Shown here piece by piece: positions 8,826 to 16,089 of a DNA stretch of 64,000 bases. Each line of letters opens with the position of its first letter. Position 1 is the stretch's first letter. Source of the stretch: Phycisphaerales bacterium (lineage in GTDB: Bacteria > Planctomycetota > Phycisphaerae > Phycisphaerales > SM1A02). The notes beneath the pieces are model-generated. The model was given only the letters and a program-made list of their open reading frames with translations, did no database searches and had not been told where the DNA came from. The DNA is taken from NCBI GenBank assembly GCA_029260575.1, contig JAJDDB010000009.1, forward strand, positions 248,001-312,000, in the 5' to 3' direction. Position numbers and translations under genes: made by a program.

Positions 8826-9735
8826 GCCGCACAGCATACCCGCGCGACAGACCGAATCTCTTGCACATGCCACAACCTGGCGCATCGCTGCCGACCGCGA
8901 ACTGCTGCTCGATCAACCCCGGCTTATTGGCATTCTCAACGTCACGCCCGACAGCTTTTCTGATGGCGGGCAGTTTGCCGACGACGCAGAAGCTGTCGAA
9001 CACGCGCTTGCCATGATCGAAGCCGGCGCATGCATCATCGACATCGGCGGCGAATCCACACGTCCCGGCGCCACCCGCATTGGCGCAGCCGAGCAATGTC
9101 ACCGCGTGATTCCAGTCATCGAAGCGCTGCGCAGTCAAAGCGATGTTCTGATCTCGATTGATACAACACTCGCCGATGTCGCCCGCCCGGCTCTCGATGC
9201 AGGCGCGAACATCATCAACGATGTCTCCGCAGCACGCGAAGATGCAACCATGCTTGCACTGGCAGCGCGCTCAAAGTGCGGCCTCATTCTCATGCACCGT
9301 CTGCACGCGCCGGCGCAGGACAACTACAGCGATCAGTATGATGCGCCGCCGGAGTATGACAACGAGAATGTCACAGCAACCGTGCGCGAGTTCCTTGTGC
9401 ATGCTGCTGAGCGCGCACGCTCAGCCGGTGTTGACCCTGCCAACATCTGCATTGACCCCGGCCTGGGGTTCGGCAAGACCGTCGCGCAGAACTATGAACT
9501 CCTCAGCGCCGCCGAGATATTCCTTTGCACCGGATTCCCGGTATTGTGTGCTGCAAGCCGCAAAAGCTTCATCGGAGCCGCATCGGGAATAACTGACCCC
9601 GCTTTGCGTGTTCATGGTTCTGTCGCCATCGCCGTGGCCCAGTACCTCGCCGGCGTTCGGCTGTTTCGGGTCCACGATGTGGCGGCGCATCAACAGGCTC
9701 TTGCCATCGCATCAGCGATTCCAACTGCTTGTTGA
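8824..9735 (+). CDS. folP: Dihydropteroate synthase
   Basis: Condenses p-aminobenzoate with 6-hydroxymethyl-dihydropterin diphosphate in folate synthesis. The family hallmarks are all visible: LIGILNVTPDSFSDGG, then IIDIGGESTRPGA, ISIDTTLADVARPALDAGANIINDVS, ICIDPGLGFGKT, and the C-terminal CAASRKSFIG with RVHDVAAH. The start is uncertain: ATGs at 8806 and 8824 are both in frame and neither has a strong ribosome binding site. An open frame extends to 8653 but overlaps the divergent membrane gene. 8824 gives 303 residues. It lies just upstream of trxA with an 88-bp gap. Confidence 0.95.
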   Translation: MPHSIPARQTESLAHATTWRIAADRELLLDQPRLIGILNVTPDSFSDGGQFADDAEAVEHALAMIEAGACIIDIGGESTRPGATRIGAAEQCHRVIPVIEALRSQSDVLISIDTTLADVARPALDAGANIINDVSAAREDATMLALAARSKCGLILMHRLHAPAQDNYSDQYDAPPEYDNENVTATVREFLVHAAERARSAGVDPANICIDPGLGFGKTVAQNYELLSAAEIFLCTGFPVLCAASRKSFIGAASGITDPALRVHGSVAIAVAQYLAGVRLFRVHDVAAHQQALAIASAIPTAC

Positions 9736-9753
9736 CGCAAATAGGGCTCAGCC

Positions 9754-9781
9754 TTGAGGCGGGCGTTACCCGTGCTACGAT
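9754..9781 (+). promoter_or_regulatory. Possible sigma-70-type promoter for trxA
   Basis: TTGAGG at 9754-9759 and TACGAT at 9776-9781 are separated by 16 bases and stand 43 bases before the trxA start. Each box matches four of six consensus positions, so this is a weak prediction. Confidence 0.3.
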
Positions 9782-9823
9782 ACTGAGCTGTATTCTGAAC
9801 CCGGATTCACGGAGTGAAACGAA

Positions 9824-10156
9824 ATGGCTGCTGACACTGTCTTGGAACTGACTGATGACAACTTTGAGAACGAGGTGCTCTCCGCTGAGCAGCCCGTGCT
9901 GGTGGATTTCTGGGCCGAGTGGTGCCAGCCGTGCCGAATGCTTGCTCCGGTGATTGATGAACTCGCCGGCGAATACGACGGCAAAGCGAAAGTGGGCAAA
10001 CTGGACACCGATTCCAACCGCGAAGTGGCGATGAAGTACGGCATCAGCGCCATTCCTACCGTCATCCTTTTCAAAGGCGGCGAGGTCCACAAGAAATTCG
10101 TCGGCCTCACGCCGAAGGATCAGTTCAAAGCAGCTCTTGACGAAGCGGCCGGCTGA
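9824..10156 (+). CDS. trxA: Thioredoxin
   Basis: Cytosolic dithiol reductant. A single 110-residue thioredoxin domain: VLVDFWAEWCQPCRMLAPVI holds the redox pair Cys34/Cys37, and the cis-proline loop reads ISAIPTVILF. The active site is WCQPC rather than the usual WCGPC; the second position varies among thioredoxins and may shift the redox potential. GGAGTG lies 8 bases before the ATG. A stand-alone gene by spacing, followed by a likely terminator hairpin. Confidence 0.95.
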   Translation: MAADTVLELTDDNFENEVLSAEQPVLVDFWAEWCQPCRMLAPVIDELAGEYDGKAKVGKLDTDSNREVAMKYGISAIPTVILFKGGEVHKKFVGLTPKDQFKAALDEAAG

Positions 10157-10195
10157 CCCGCCAACTCCGCACTCGTAAGACGTCTTTTCATCGCG

Positions 10196-10216
10196 CGGCA
10201 GGTCCCGGACCTGCCG
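10196..10216 (+). terminator. Hairpin after trxA, possible terminator
   Basis: GGCAGGTCC and GGACCTGCC form a near-perfect GC-rich hairpin 40 bases past the trxA stop. Only a weak T-rich stretch (ATTTGTTG) follows. Confidence 0.4.
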
Positions 10217-10247
10217 CCGATTTGTTGCGCGCGGGTATCATGCACAT

Positions 10248-12509
10248 ATGAAATTCAATCAGTGCAGAGTCACGTGTCTCGCAATTCTCATGCTGGTGGC
10301 AATGGAGGCGCAGACGCTTCACGCCGCTGAGCCGATCGTCACGACCGACCTGTTGAATATTCGCCGGGCTACAGCAATCGATGTGTCGCGCACCGGCCAT
10401 CTCGCCGTGGCATCGATTCATTCGCTGACCCGGACGATGTCCGATGCGAATGGTGATGCGGAAAATACGACCCCCCAGTGGACCTACCACCAGAATTCGC
10501 ACCTCTTTCTCTATCACCTCGATGGGCGCACGCCGCCGCGGCAACTGACCTTTGGCGAGCGCTTCGACGCTGACCCGCAGATTTCACCCGATGGAAGACG
10601 CATTGCCTTCATTCGGCGTCCGCAACCCAATGGGATCTCCGAACGTGACAATGCTGCTGCCCAACTCTGGATCATGCCCGTCGATGGCGGCGAAGCACTG
10701 CAGCGCACGCAGCTCGAACACGGCGCATTCAACCCCGTCTGGTCGCCCGATGGGTCTTCCATTCTTGTACGTTCAACACTTCCACTACGCGAATTGCCCG
10801 GCACGCCGAACTGGTCCTGGGATCGCCCCGGAAGACAGTTCGGCGATGCCGATGGTGAATCTGCCAATGCAGCACCGGCAGGCAGTCGTTCGGAAATCCG
10901 CAACTGGCTTGAGCACAACGCACACGCCGCAAACCCCGTCATCATTCATCGGCTGCATTTTCAGGATGAACAGGCCATACACACTGCACATGTATTCACG
11001 CAACTGTTCATCGTTTCAATGACCAACCTGGATGCGCCACCGCGACAGATCACCAGCGCATTTGCAGATCACAATGATGCCGCATTCTCACACGATGGCT
11101 CGCAGATCGTGTACTGCAGAAAACCCGAAACGTCGCAACACCCCGATCGCATTCTCGAACAGGAAATTCGGCGTATCAACACCGATGGCAGCAACGATCA
11201 ACTGCTTCTCGCGATGGACGGCTGGTCATTGCAATCGCCTCAGCCCAGTCGTGATGGAACATTGCTCGCATACACCGGCCAGTTGATCGACAATCCTGCG
11301 TATCGTTTCAGCCAACTCGGCATCGCATCACTCGAAGGTAACGGCGTCGGCGAAGCAGTCTGGCTCACCGACTCGCAGCGATTCGATGCGGAAGCATATG
11401 ACATCCGCTGGATGACAACCCGGCCGGCACTGCTGTTTCGCACTGCAATGCGTGGCAGCTTCCCGATCATGCAGGCAAGCCCCGGTCTGCTCGAACCGGT
11501 GCCGTACATCGCAGGTGCTGAAGGTGAATTTCCCGGCATACACACCTACGACACCGGCGGCGGCGCCACCGTCTACGCGCTTACCGAACCGACCAATCCA
11601 TGTGTGCTGCGCATGCGCGATGCAGGTGGCAACGACACACTGCTCGCAGATCTGAATTCGTGGGTTGCGGACAAACGCCTCTCCATGCCGACTGAGAAAT
11701 GGCTCGAACGCCCCGATGGCACCCGCGTGCAGTACTGGATCATGGAGCCGACCGATCGGCAGTCCGGCACCACCTATCCCCTCGCCTTGGAAATTCATGG
11801 CGGGCCGATGGTCATGTGGGGGCCCGGCGAATTCACAATGTGGCTCGAATATCAACTGCTGTGCAGTTGGGGCTATGGCGTTGTCTACGCCAACCCGCGC
11901 GGTTCCGCTGGATATGGCGAAGCATTTCAGCGCGGCAACGAACAGAACTGGGGCGACGGTCCCGCAGGTGATGTGCTTGCTGCTGTTGATGCGGCCCTGC
12001 TCGAGCCGTGGGTCGATCCCGATCGCCTCGTTGTCACCGGCGGCAGCTACGCGGGATATCTCACCGCGTGGATCGTCGGCCACGATCATCGTTTCAAAGC
12101 AGCCGTCGCGCAGCGCGGTGTGTATGACCTGACGACATTCTTCGGCGAAGGAAATGCCTGGCAACTCGTACCGTTCATGTTCGGCGGCTATCCGTGGGAT
12201 GCGCGCACCCGCCCAATACTGCAGCGCGAAAGTCCGTTTACGTATGTCAACCGCATTCGCACGCCGCTGCTGATTATCCACGCAAGCAATGACCTGCGCA
12301 CCGGCGTGTCACAATCCGAAATGCTCTTCCGCGCGCTGGCAGCGCAGGGTAGACCTGTTGAATATGTACGCTACCCAAACGCCGGCCACGACCTCTCGCG
12401 CACGGGCGATCCGCTACACCGCCTCGATCGTCTCAACCGCATCATCGAGTTCTTCGAGCGCTTCATCGACAATGAGCGGACCGCACCTACAGCACACTCC
12501 ACAAACTAG
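10248..12509 (+). CDS. Secreted S9-family peptidase (prolyl oligopeptidase/DPP-like)
   Basis: 753 residues with a signal peptide (MKFNQCRVTCLAILMLVAMEAQTLHAA). The N-terminal two thirds carry TolB/PD40-type beta-propeller repeats (QISPDGRRIAFIRRP, NPVWSPDGSSILVRS, SHDGSQIVYCRKP). The last 270 residues are an alpha/beta-hydrolase domain. The expected triad is visible: Ser600 in GGSYAGY, Asp682 in ASNDLRTG and His714 in NAGHDLSR. PLALEIHGGPMVMWG and YANPRGSAGYGEAF are typical S9 oxyanion and strand motifs. It should cleave short peptides in the periplasm. The start has no strong ribosome binding site but matches the signal peptide. Confidence 0.92.
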   Translation: MKFNQCRVTCLAILMLVAMEAQTLHAAEPIVTTDLLNIRRATAIDVSRTGHLAVASIHSLTRTMSDANGDAENTTPQWTYHQNSHLFLYHLDGRTPPRQLTFGERFDADPQISPDGRRIAFIRRPQPNGISERDNAAAQLWIMPVDGGEALQRTQLEHGAFNPVWSPDGSSILVRSTLPLRELPGTPNWSWDRPGRQFGDADGESANAAPAGSRSEIRNWLEHNAHAANPVIIHRLHFQDEQAIHTAHVFTQLFIVSMTNLDAPPRQITSAFADHNDAAFSHDGSQIVYCRKPETSQHPDRILEQEIRRINTDGSNDQLLLAMDGWSLQSPQPSRDGTLLAYTGQLIDNPAYRFSQLGIASLEGNGVGEAVWLTDSQRFDAEAYDIRWMTTRPALLFRTAMRGSFPIMQASPGLLEPVPYIAGAEGEFPGIHTYDTGGGATVYALTEPTNPCVLRMRDAGGNDTLLADLNSWVADKRLSMPTEKWLERPDGTRVQYWIMEPTDRQSGTTYPLALEIHGGPMVMWGPGEFTMWLEYQLLCSWGYGVVYANPRGSAGYGEAFQRGNEQNWGDGPAGDVLAAVDAALLEPWVDPDRLVVTGGSYAGYLTAWIVGHDHRFKAAVAQRGVYDLTTFFGEGNAWQLVPFMFGGYPWDARTRPILQRESPFTYVNRIRTPLLIIHASNDLRTGVSQSEMLFRALAAQGRPVEYVRYPNAGHDLSRTGDPLHRLDRLNRIIEFFERFIDNERTAPTAHSTN

Positions 12510-12551
12510 TTTTCCCCAAAGCCCACCATCACCCGCTGCTGGGATATCAAC

Positions 12552-12692
12552 TCACATGAAGCCGCCCCCGCCGTCTACGCTCTCACCCAAGTAGCGCCGC
12601 AACTTGTCGCGCATCGCCGCAGCAAACCCGCAACCACCTCCAGCCACAATCGTCGCCAAAACCCGGGTGGCGTGGATGCAGATGGAGGAATT
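12552..12692 (-). other. Possible remnant of a protein-coding gene (C-terminal end)
   Basis: The 261-bp gap 12510-12770 has no intact gene. On the minus strand a stop-to-stop frame reads protein-like text (VLATIVAGGGCGFAAAMRDK, then LRRYLGESVDGGGGFM) with no start codon before the Met inside it. It may be the tail of a gene truncated when the downstream island inserted, or chance coding potential. The family is not recognised. Confidence 0.2.
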
Positions 12693-12770
12693 TCACACTT
12701 AGTTTCTGGAGAATGAAGCGGCTTGGTCGAGAACGTTGAACTAGCGTCCATAGGCCTCTAATGTGACAGT

Positions 12771-14117
12771 ATGGTCGAGAAGGCGCACAATTCAGACGAG
12801 GCGAATATGGGAAGCACCGCTAAAGAGCCTTCCGGTTCACAAAGCCCCGCATCTCGGCAAGAAAGGCCGTCTCCATTAATTGACACAAGAGTCGTCTATT
12901 GTGGAGATTGCCTTGAGCAACTCAGCAGCTTGCCTGACGACTGCATAGACCTCATCTATATCGATCCACCGTTCAACTCCAATAGGAATTACGAAGTCTT
13001 CTGGGGAGAAACGAAAGAGAAAAGAGCTTTTGAAGATCGGCACGAAAGCACCAAAGCCTACATCGACTATATGCGCCCTCGTTGTGTTGAACTGTCGCGC
13101 GTGCTTAAGCCGTCCGGTTCGTTCTATTACCATTGTGATTGGCACGCATCTCACTATGTGAAGGTGATGCTTGATCAGGTTTTTGGACAGAATAATTTTC
13201 TCAACAATATTGTGTGGATGTATGGACTTGGAGGAAGTTCTCCTCATTACTATCCACGCAAGCACGACGACATCCTTTTCTATTCGAATGGCGATGATTC
13301 CAATCGATATTTTGATCCTCCCATGATGCCCGCGAAGTCGGCAATGATGGCAGGCAAAGAAAAGAAAGTGCCTGACTATTGGGACATTCCATCACTCAAC
13401 AATATGGCGAATGAACGGCTCGGTTATCCGACACAGAAGCCGTTGGCGTTGCTGGAACGGATCATTCAGGCTAGCAGTCAGAAGAACGACATAGTCTTGG
13501 ATGCCTTCTGTGGCTGTGGTACCGCTGTAGTTGCTGCGCAAAATCTTGGCCGTCAATGGATTGGTATCGACATTTCGCCCACTGCCTGTCGTGTTATGGC
13601 TAAGAGATTGCGAGACATATGCAAGCTGCCAGAGAGTGAGAAGTTGTGGCGAGTTGGACGCGGCTTCTTAGTTCGAGATTTGCCTTGGACTATTCAGAAG
13701 CTAAAAGAGATACCGCCATTCGAATTTGAGAACTGGGCGGTAATCGCGCTTGGCGGAGTTCCCAACAAGGTGCAAGTCGGCGATATGGGCATAGACGGCC
13801 GAATCTACCCTGTAGGTACAAAGCCGACTGATACGAAGCCAAAGAAGACGAAGACAGGGGACGCCGGTGAACACATGTTCGCCGACGACTGGTTCCCAGT
13901 ACAAGTAAAGCAGGTCGAGAAGGTCGGTCGACCCGATATTGATCAATTCGAAGCGGTCATGGAACGAGAAGATCGTCAGCGCGGCTTCTTTGTTGCTTTT
14001 GGATACACGGTCGATGCTGAGCGCGAATGCGCCGCATTCCATAAGCGTACTGGCAGAATCATTAAGCTTCTGACCGTCCAAGAGATCTTGGACGAAGACT
14101 ACGTGCAGAAGATGTGA
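12771..14117 (+). CDS. DNA methyltransferase fused to Mrr-like restriction-nuclease domain
   Basis: 448 residues in two parts. Residues about 40-285 are an N6-adenine/N4-cytosine methyltransferase of the beta type: the catalytic motif IYIDPPFNSNRNY (Asp65-Pro-Pro-Phe) precedes the SAM-binding DAFCGCGTAVVAA (246-250) and GIDIS. Residues about 315-448 look like an Mrr/PD-(D/E)xK nuclease: a D-x-G-x-DG loop at 338-343 (Asp342), then WFPVQVKQ with Gln378 and Lys380. The order suggests one chain that both marks and cuts DNA, or a modification-dependent nuclease. It is the first gene of a two-gene unit with the RelA/SpoT-domain gene 7 bp downstream. No clear ribosome binding site; ATG 12807, preceded by GAGG, is an alternative start. 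The base composition is visibly more AT-rich than upstream genes. Confidence 0.85.
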   Translation: MVEKAHNSDEANMGSTAKEPSGSQSPASRQERPSPLIDTRVVYCGDCLEQLSSLPDDCIDLIYIDPPFNSNRNYEVFWGETKEKRAFEDRHESTKAYIDYMRPRCVELSRVLKPSGSFYYHCDWHASHYVKVMLDQVFGQNNFLNNIVWMYGLGGSSPHYYPRKHDDILFYSNGDDSNRYFDPPMMPAKSAMMAGKEKKVPDYWDIPSLNNMANERLGYPTQKPLALLERIIQASSQKNDIVLDAFCGCGTAVVAAQNLGRQWIGIDISPTACRVMAKRLRDICKLPESEKLWRVGRGFLVRDLPWTIQKLKEIPPFEFENWAVIALGGVPNKVQVGDMGIDGRIYPVGTKPTDTKPKKTKTGDAGEHMFADDWFPVQVKQVEKVGRPDIDQFEAVMEREDRQRGFFVAFGYTVDAERECAAFHKRTGRIIKLLTVQEILDEDYVQKM

Positions 14118-14124
14118 GCGACAA

Positions 14125-15189
14125 ATGCCCTTTCCGCCAGTTCCTACTGCAGCAAAACGGGAGATCAGACGCGCCGGTGAGACCTTGGCGTCGGGCACTC
14201 TTTCGATCGGGCAAGATGAGCAGGCGCGTAAACTCATTGCACAGTGGCGGGCAGCCCACTTGATGCCACTTGCCGCTGCTGCAAATGACTTGAATCAGGT
14301 GCTAGAGGATTGCGAGGTAAACGCCATAGTCGCGCAGCGCACTAAGCGTCTGTTTCGGATTGCGCAAAAGTTGCAAGAGACACCCACTATGAACGCCACT
14401 ACGATGCAAGACATTGCCGGTCTGCGTGCAATTGTCCCGTCGATGGAGGAAGTAAATCGAATTCGTGATGCTTATCAAGCTACAGGAGTTCAGAACTCCG
14501 AGATCCACACGATTTCCGATTACAATGACGGTCCGAAGGAAAGTGGATACCGAGGTGTCCATATAGCTCTCCGACATCGAGGAGGCATCGCCTCTGCGTA
14601 TGACGGAATGAGAACTGAGCTCCAATTGCGAACTAACGCGCAGCATCTTTGGGCCTCTGCTGTGGAAACAGTCGGAATGTTTGAGGGACAGCGACTTAAA
14701 TATGATGAAGGCGATCCAGAGTGGATACTGTTCTTCGCGTTGGCGGGCGAGTTAATAGCCAGGAGCGAGGAATTGCGTCGTGGGTATGCGTTTGCGGATA
14801 TGTCAGATGCTGAAGTGCAGGCCGACCTAATGGTTGTAGGACAACAAATCAATGCCATAAAGCGAATGCATGGAATCGGGCATGAACTCATAGTTATTGA
14901 GGATACGCAAGGCAAAATAGTCGAGATCGAACCGCACACTAAACTGTTGCTGCTCGATCCATCGCAGAACGTACTTCGGATTCAGGCGTATAGTGATGAG
15001 TCGTACGATGAAGCACATGATGCGTATGCAAATGCGGAGCAGCAAGTCACGTTCGAAGTCGGAAGTATTACCCCTGTGTTGGTCGCAGTACAATCACCCA
15101 CTCAACTTAGAGATGCATATCGAAGCTTTTATCTCGATATCAAACCGTTTGCCGAACTGATTCAACGCTTGTTGGACAATCCGAATTGA
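14125..15189 (+). CDS. RelA/SpoT-domain protein, small alarmone synthetase-like, with extra C-terminal domain
   Basis: 354 residues. The first 200 carry a nucleotide pyrophosphotransferase fold of the RelA/SpoT family: a basic R-x-K segment (QRTKRLFRIAQKL, 71-83), MQDIAGLRAIV (95-104), DYNDGPKESGYRGVHIAL (132-149) and the catalytic-region TELQLRT with Glu165, then HLWASAVE. These match the (p)ppGpp synthetase motifs, so it is probably catalytically competent; some toxic members of this superfamily modify tRNA instead. No HD hydrolase domain is present. Residues 200-354 are unassigned and could be a regulatory or sensor domain. Length exceeds ordinary small alarmone synthetases (about 200-250). 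Tight coupling to the methyltransferase-nuclease suggests an immunity module. Confidence 0.8.
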   Translation: MPFPPVPTAAKREIRRAGETLASGTLSIGQDEQARKLIAQWRAAHLMPLAAAANDLNQVLEDCEVNAIVAQRTKRLFRIAQKLQETPTMNATTMQDIAGLRAIVPSMEEVNRIRDAYQATGVQNSEIHTISDYNDGPKESGYRGVHIALRHRGGIASAYDGMRTELQLRTNAQHLWASAVETVGMFEGQRLKYDEGDPEWILFFALAGELIARSEELRRGYAFADMSDAEVQADLMVVGQQINAIKRMHGIGHELIVIEDTQGKIVEIEPHTKLLLLDPSQNVLRIQAYSDESYDEAHDAYANAEQQVTFEVGSITPVLVAVQSPTQLRDAYRSFYLDIKPFAELIQRLLDNPN

Positions 15190-15337
15190 GTTGAATCGCG
15201 CAACACAGTTGCCAAGAAGCGTGCTCGACACAAACGCAGGGTGCAGCGACTTCGCGGGTATTGAGGCCGGGCGCTTCGCTCATTCAGCGATTCATTGGAC
15301 TCAGTGGAGTCTTGAGAACGTTCAGCGAAGTTTTCTT

Positions 15338-15409
15338 GAGACCCAGCGGCGCTTTCTTTAACGTCTCAGGAAACTTCCGCGAGTCCTAAAGAAACGTCCG
15401 CTGGGTTTC
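15338..15409. repeat. Large imperfect inverted repeat (23-bp arms)
   Basis: The left arm 15338-15360 and right arm 15387-15409 match at 19 of 23 positions as reverse complements; the shared cores are ACCCAGCGG and TTTCTTTA. The loop is 26 bases. It is the longest stem in the noncoding stretch downstream of the island genes. There is no T tract on either side. Confidence 0.6.
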
Positions 15410-15614
15410 ATATCTGGACGCTCGATCGTTGAAAACCGCAATCCCGGCGTGCAAACGCACGCTCGGCAAGACATACGCATACGAAGAAGACTCACCGGCG
15501 CTGCAAGAGTTACCTCTCGCGTGCACGTGAGAATTCGGCCCTGCTCAGCACACTCGCATTGACTTGGCACAAGCCGATTGTCTCGTCCGCACGCGACACT
15601 TTGTGGGTGTGGTG

Positions 15615-15854
15615 CTACGCGCGTGGCGATGTGTGCTGTGGCCCCAGCTGGCAGTGGAAGCAGCGAAAACCCGGCGATTCCGAATAACGCTGGTTAGTTT
15701 CCGCCAACTGACAGTATTCGCATTCCCAGCCCAAAAACACAACCGATCCGTCTGGAGCGGACGGATCGGTTGATCGAGCGGGTTCCTCCTGACGCGGGGG
15801 AACGCAGTCAGGAGGTGGGGGGAAGAGGAGGAGAAGGGTGGCCACCCCCCACAA
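15615..15854 (-). CDS. Questionable small ORF with two CxxC motifs (zinc-ribbon-like)
   Basis: A 79-codon frame whose second half reads WECEYCQLAETNQRYSESPG followed by FRCFHCQLG, giving a CxxC-x14-CxxC spacing compatible with a zinc ribbon. The N-terminal half is Pro-rich, contains a perfect inverted repeat in its DNA, and has no obvious ribosome binding site. The same DNA is open on the other strand. It may be chance; if real, the start could lie inside this frame. Confidence 0.2.
   Translation of the reverse strand: MWGVATLLLLFPPPPDCVPPRQEEPARSTDPSAPDGSVVFLGWECEYCQLAETNQRYSESPGFRCFHCQLGPQHTSPRA
15741..15771 (-). repeat. Perfect 12-bp inverted repeat, possibly a terminator reading leftward
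   Basis: AACCGATCCGTC (15741-15752) and GACGGATCGGTT (15760-15771) pair perfectly around a 7-base loop. On the minus strand the stem is followed by GTGTTTTT, which resembles an intrinsic terminator for transcription running leftward. No gene on that strand clearly needs one. Confidence 0.5.
15785..15847. repeat. Pair of hairpins: 9-bp inverted repeat and 12-bp palindrome
   Basis: CCTCCTGAC (15785-15793) pairs perfectly with GTCAGGAGG (15807-15815). Twenty bases further on, GGGTGGCCACCC (15836-15847) is a perfect palindrome. A purine-rich run (about 15812-15838) lies between them. Confidence 0.55.
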
Positions 15855-15953
15855 GGAGCAGCACCGTTCTCACGGCTACACAATTTCTATCGCAATTTTT
15901 GTCCAAATCTAAGAAAATGGCTCTGCACGTGCGGGAGGGCTGTTTCGCATAGG

Positions 15954-15996
15954 GGGAGAAAAAAGGCAGCGATGAAGCTGCACGACAAAATCTCCC
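15954..15996 (+). other. Possible structured leader upstream of the HTH regulator
   Basis: GGGAGA (15954-15959) can pair with TCTCCC (15991-15996), enclosing a GCAGC/GCTGC stem (15966-15970 with 15977-15981). It lies about 95 bases before the regulator's start. No known riboswitch class was recognised. Confidence 0.25.
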
Positions 15997-16089
15997 GTAT
16001 AAGAGTTGTGGCAGGGGGTATAACTGCACGGGGCAGAGGTGGTCGGATTCCCCGAGACGTTGATCCGACCGGGACGAGGCAAGGAGCGG

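Larger units (their letters stand above)
15190..16089. other. Hairpin-rich region with no convincing gene
   Basis: About 900 bp between the RelA/SpoT-domain gene and the next gene. Open frames here are short, overlap on both strands and have no ribosome binding sites or family matches. The region is instead packed with inverted repeats (listed separately) plus a 6-bp stem GCGTGC/GCACGC with a 4-base loop at 15447-15462. It could hold a structured RNA, the boundary of an inserted island, or regulatory sequence for the downstream regulator. Confidence 0.5.
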
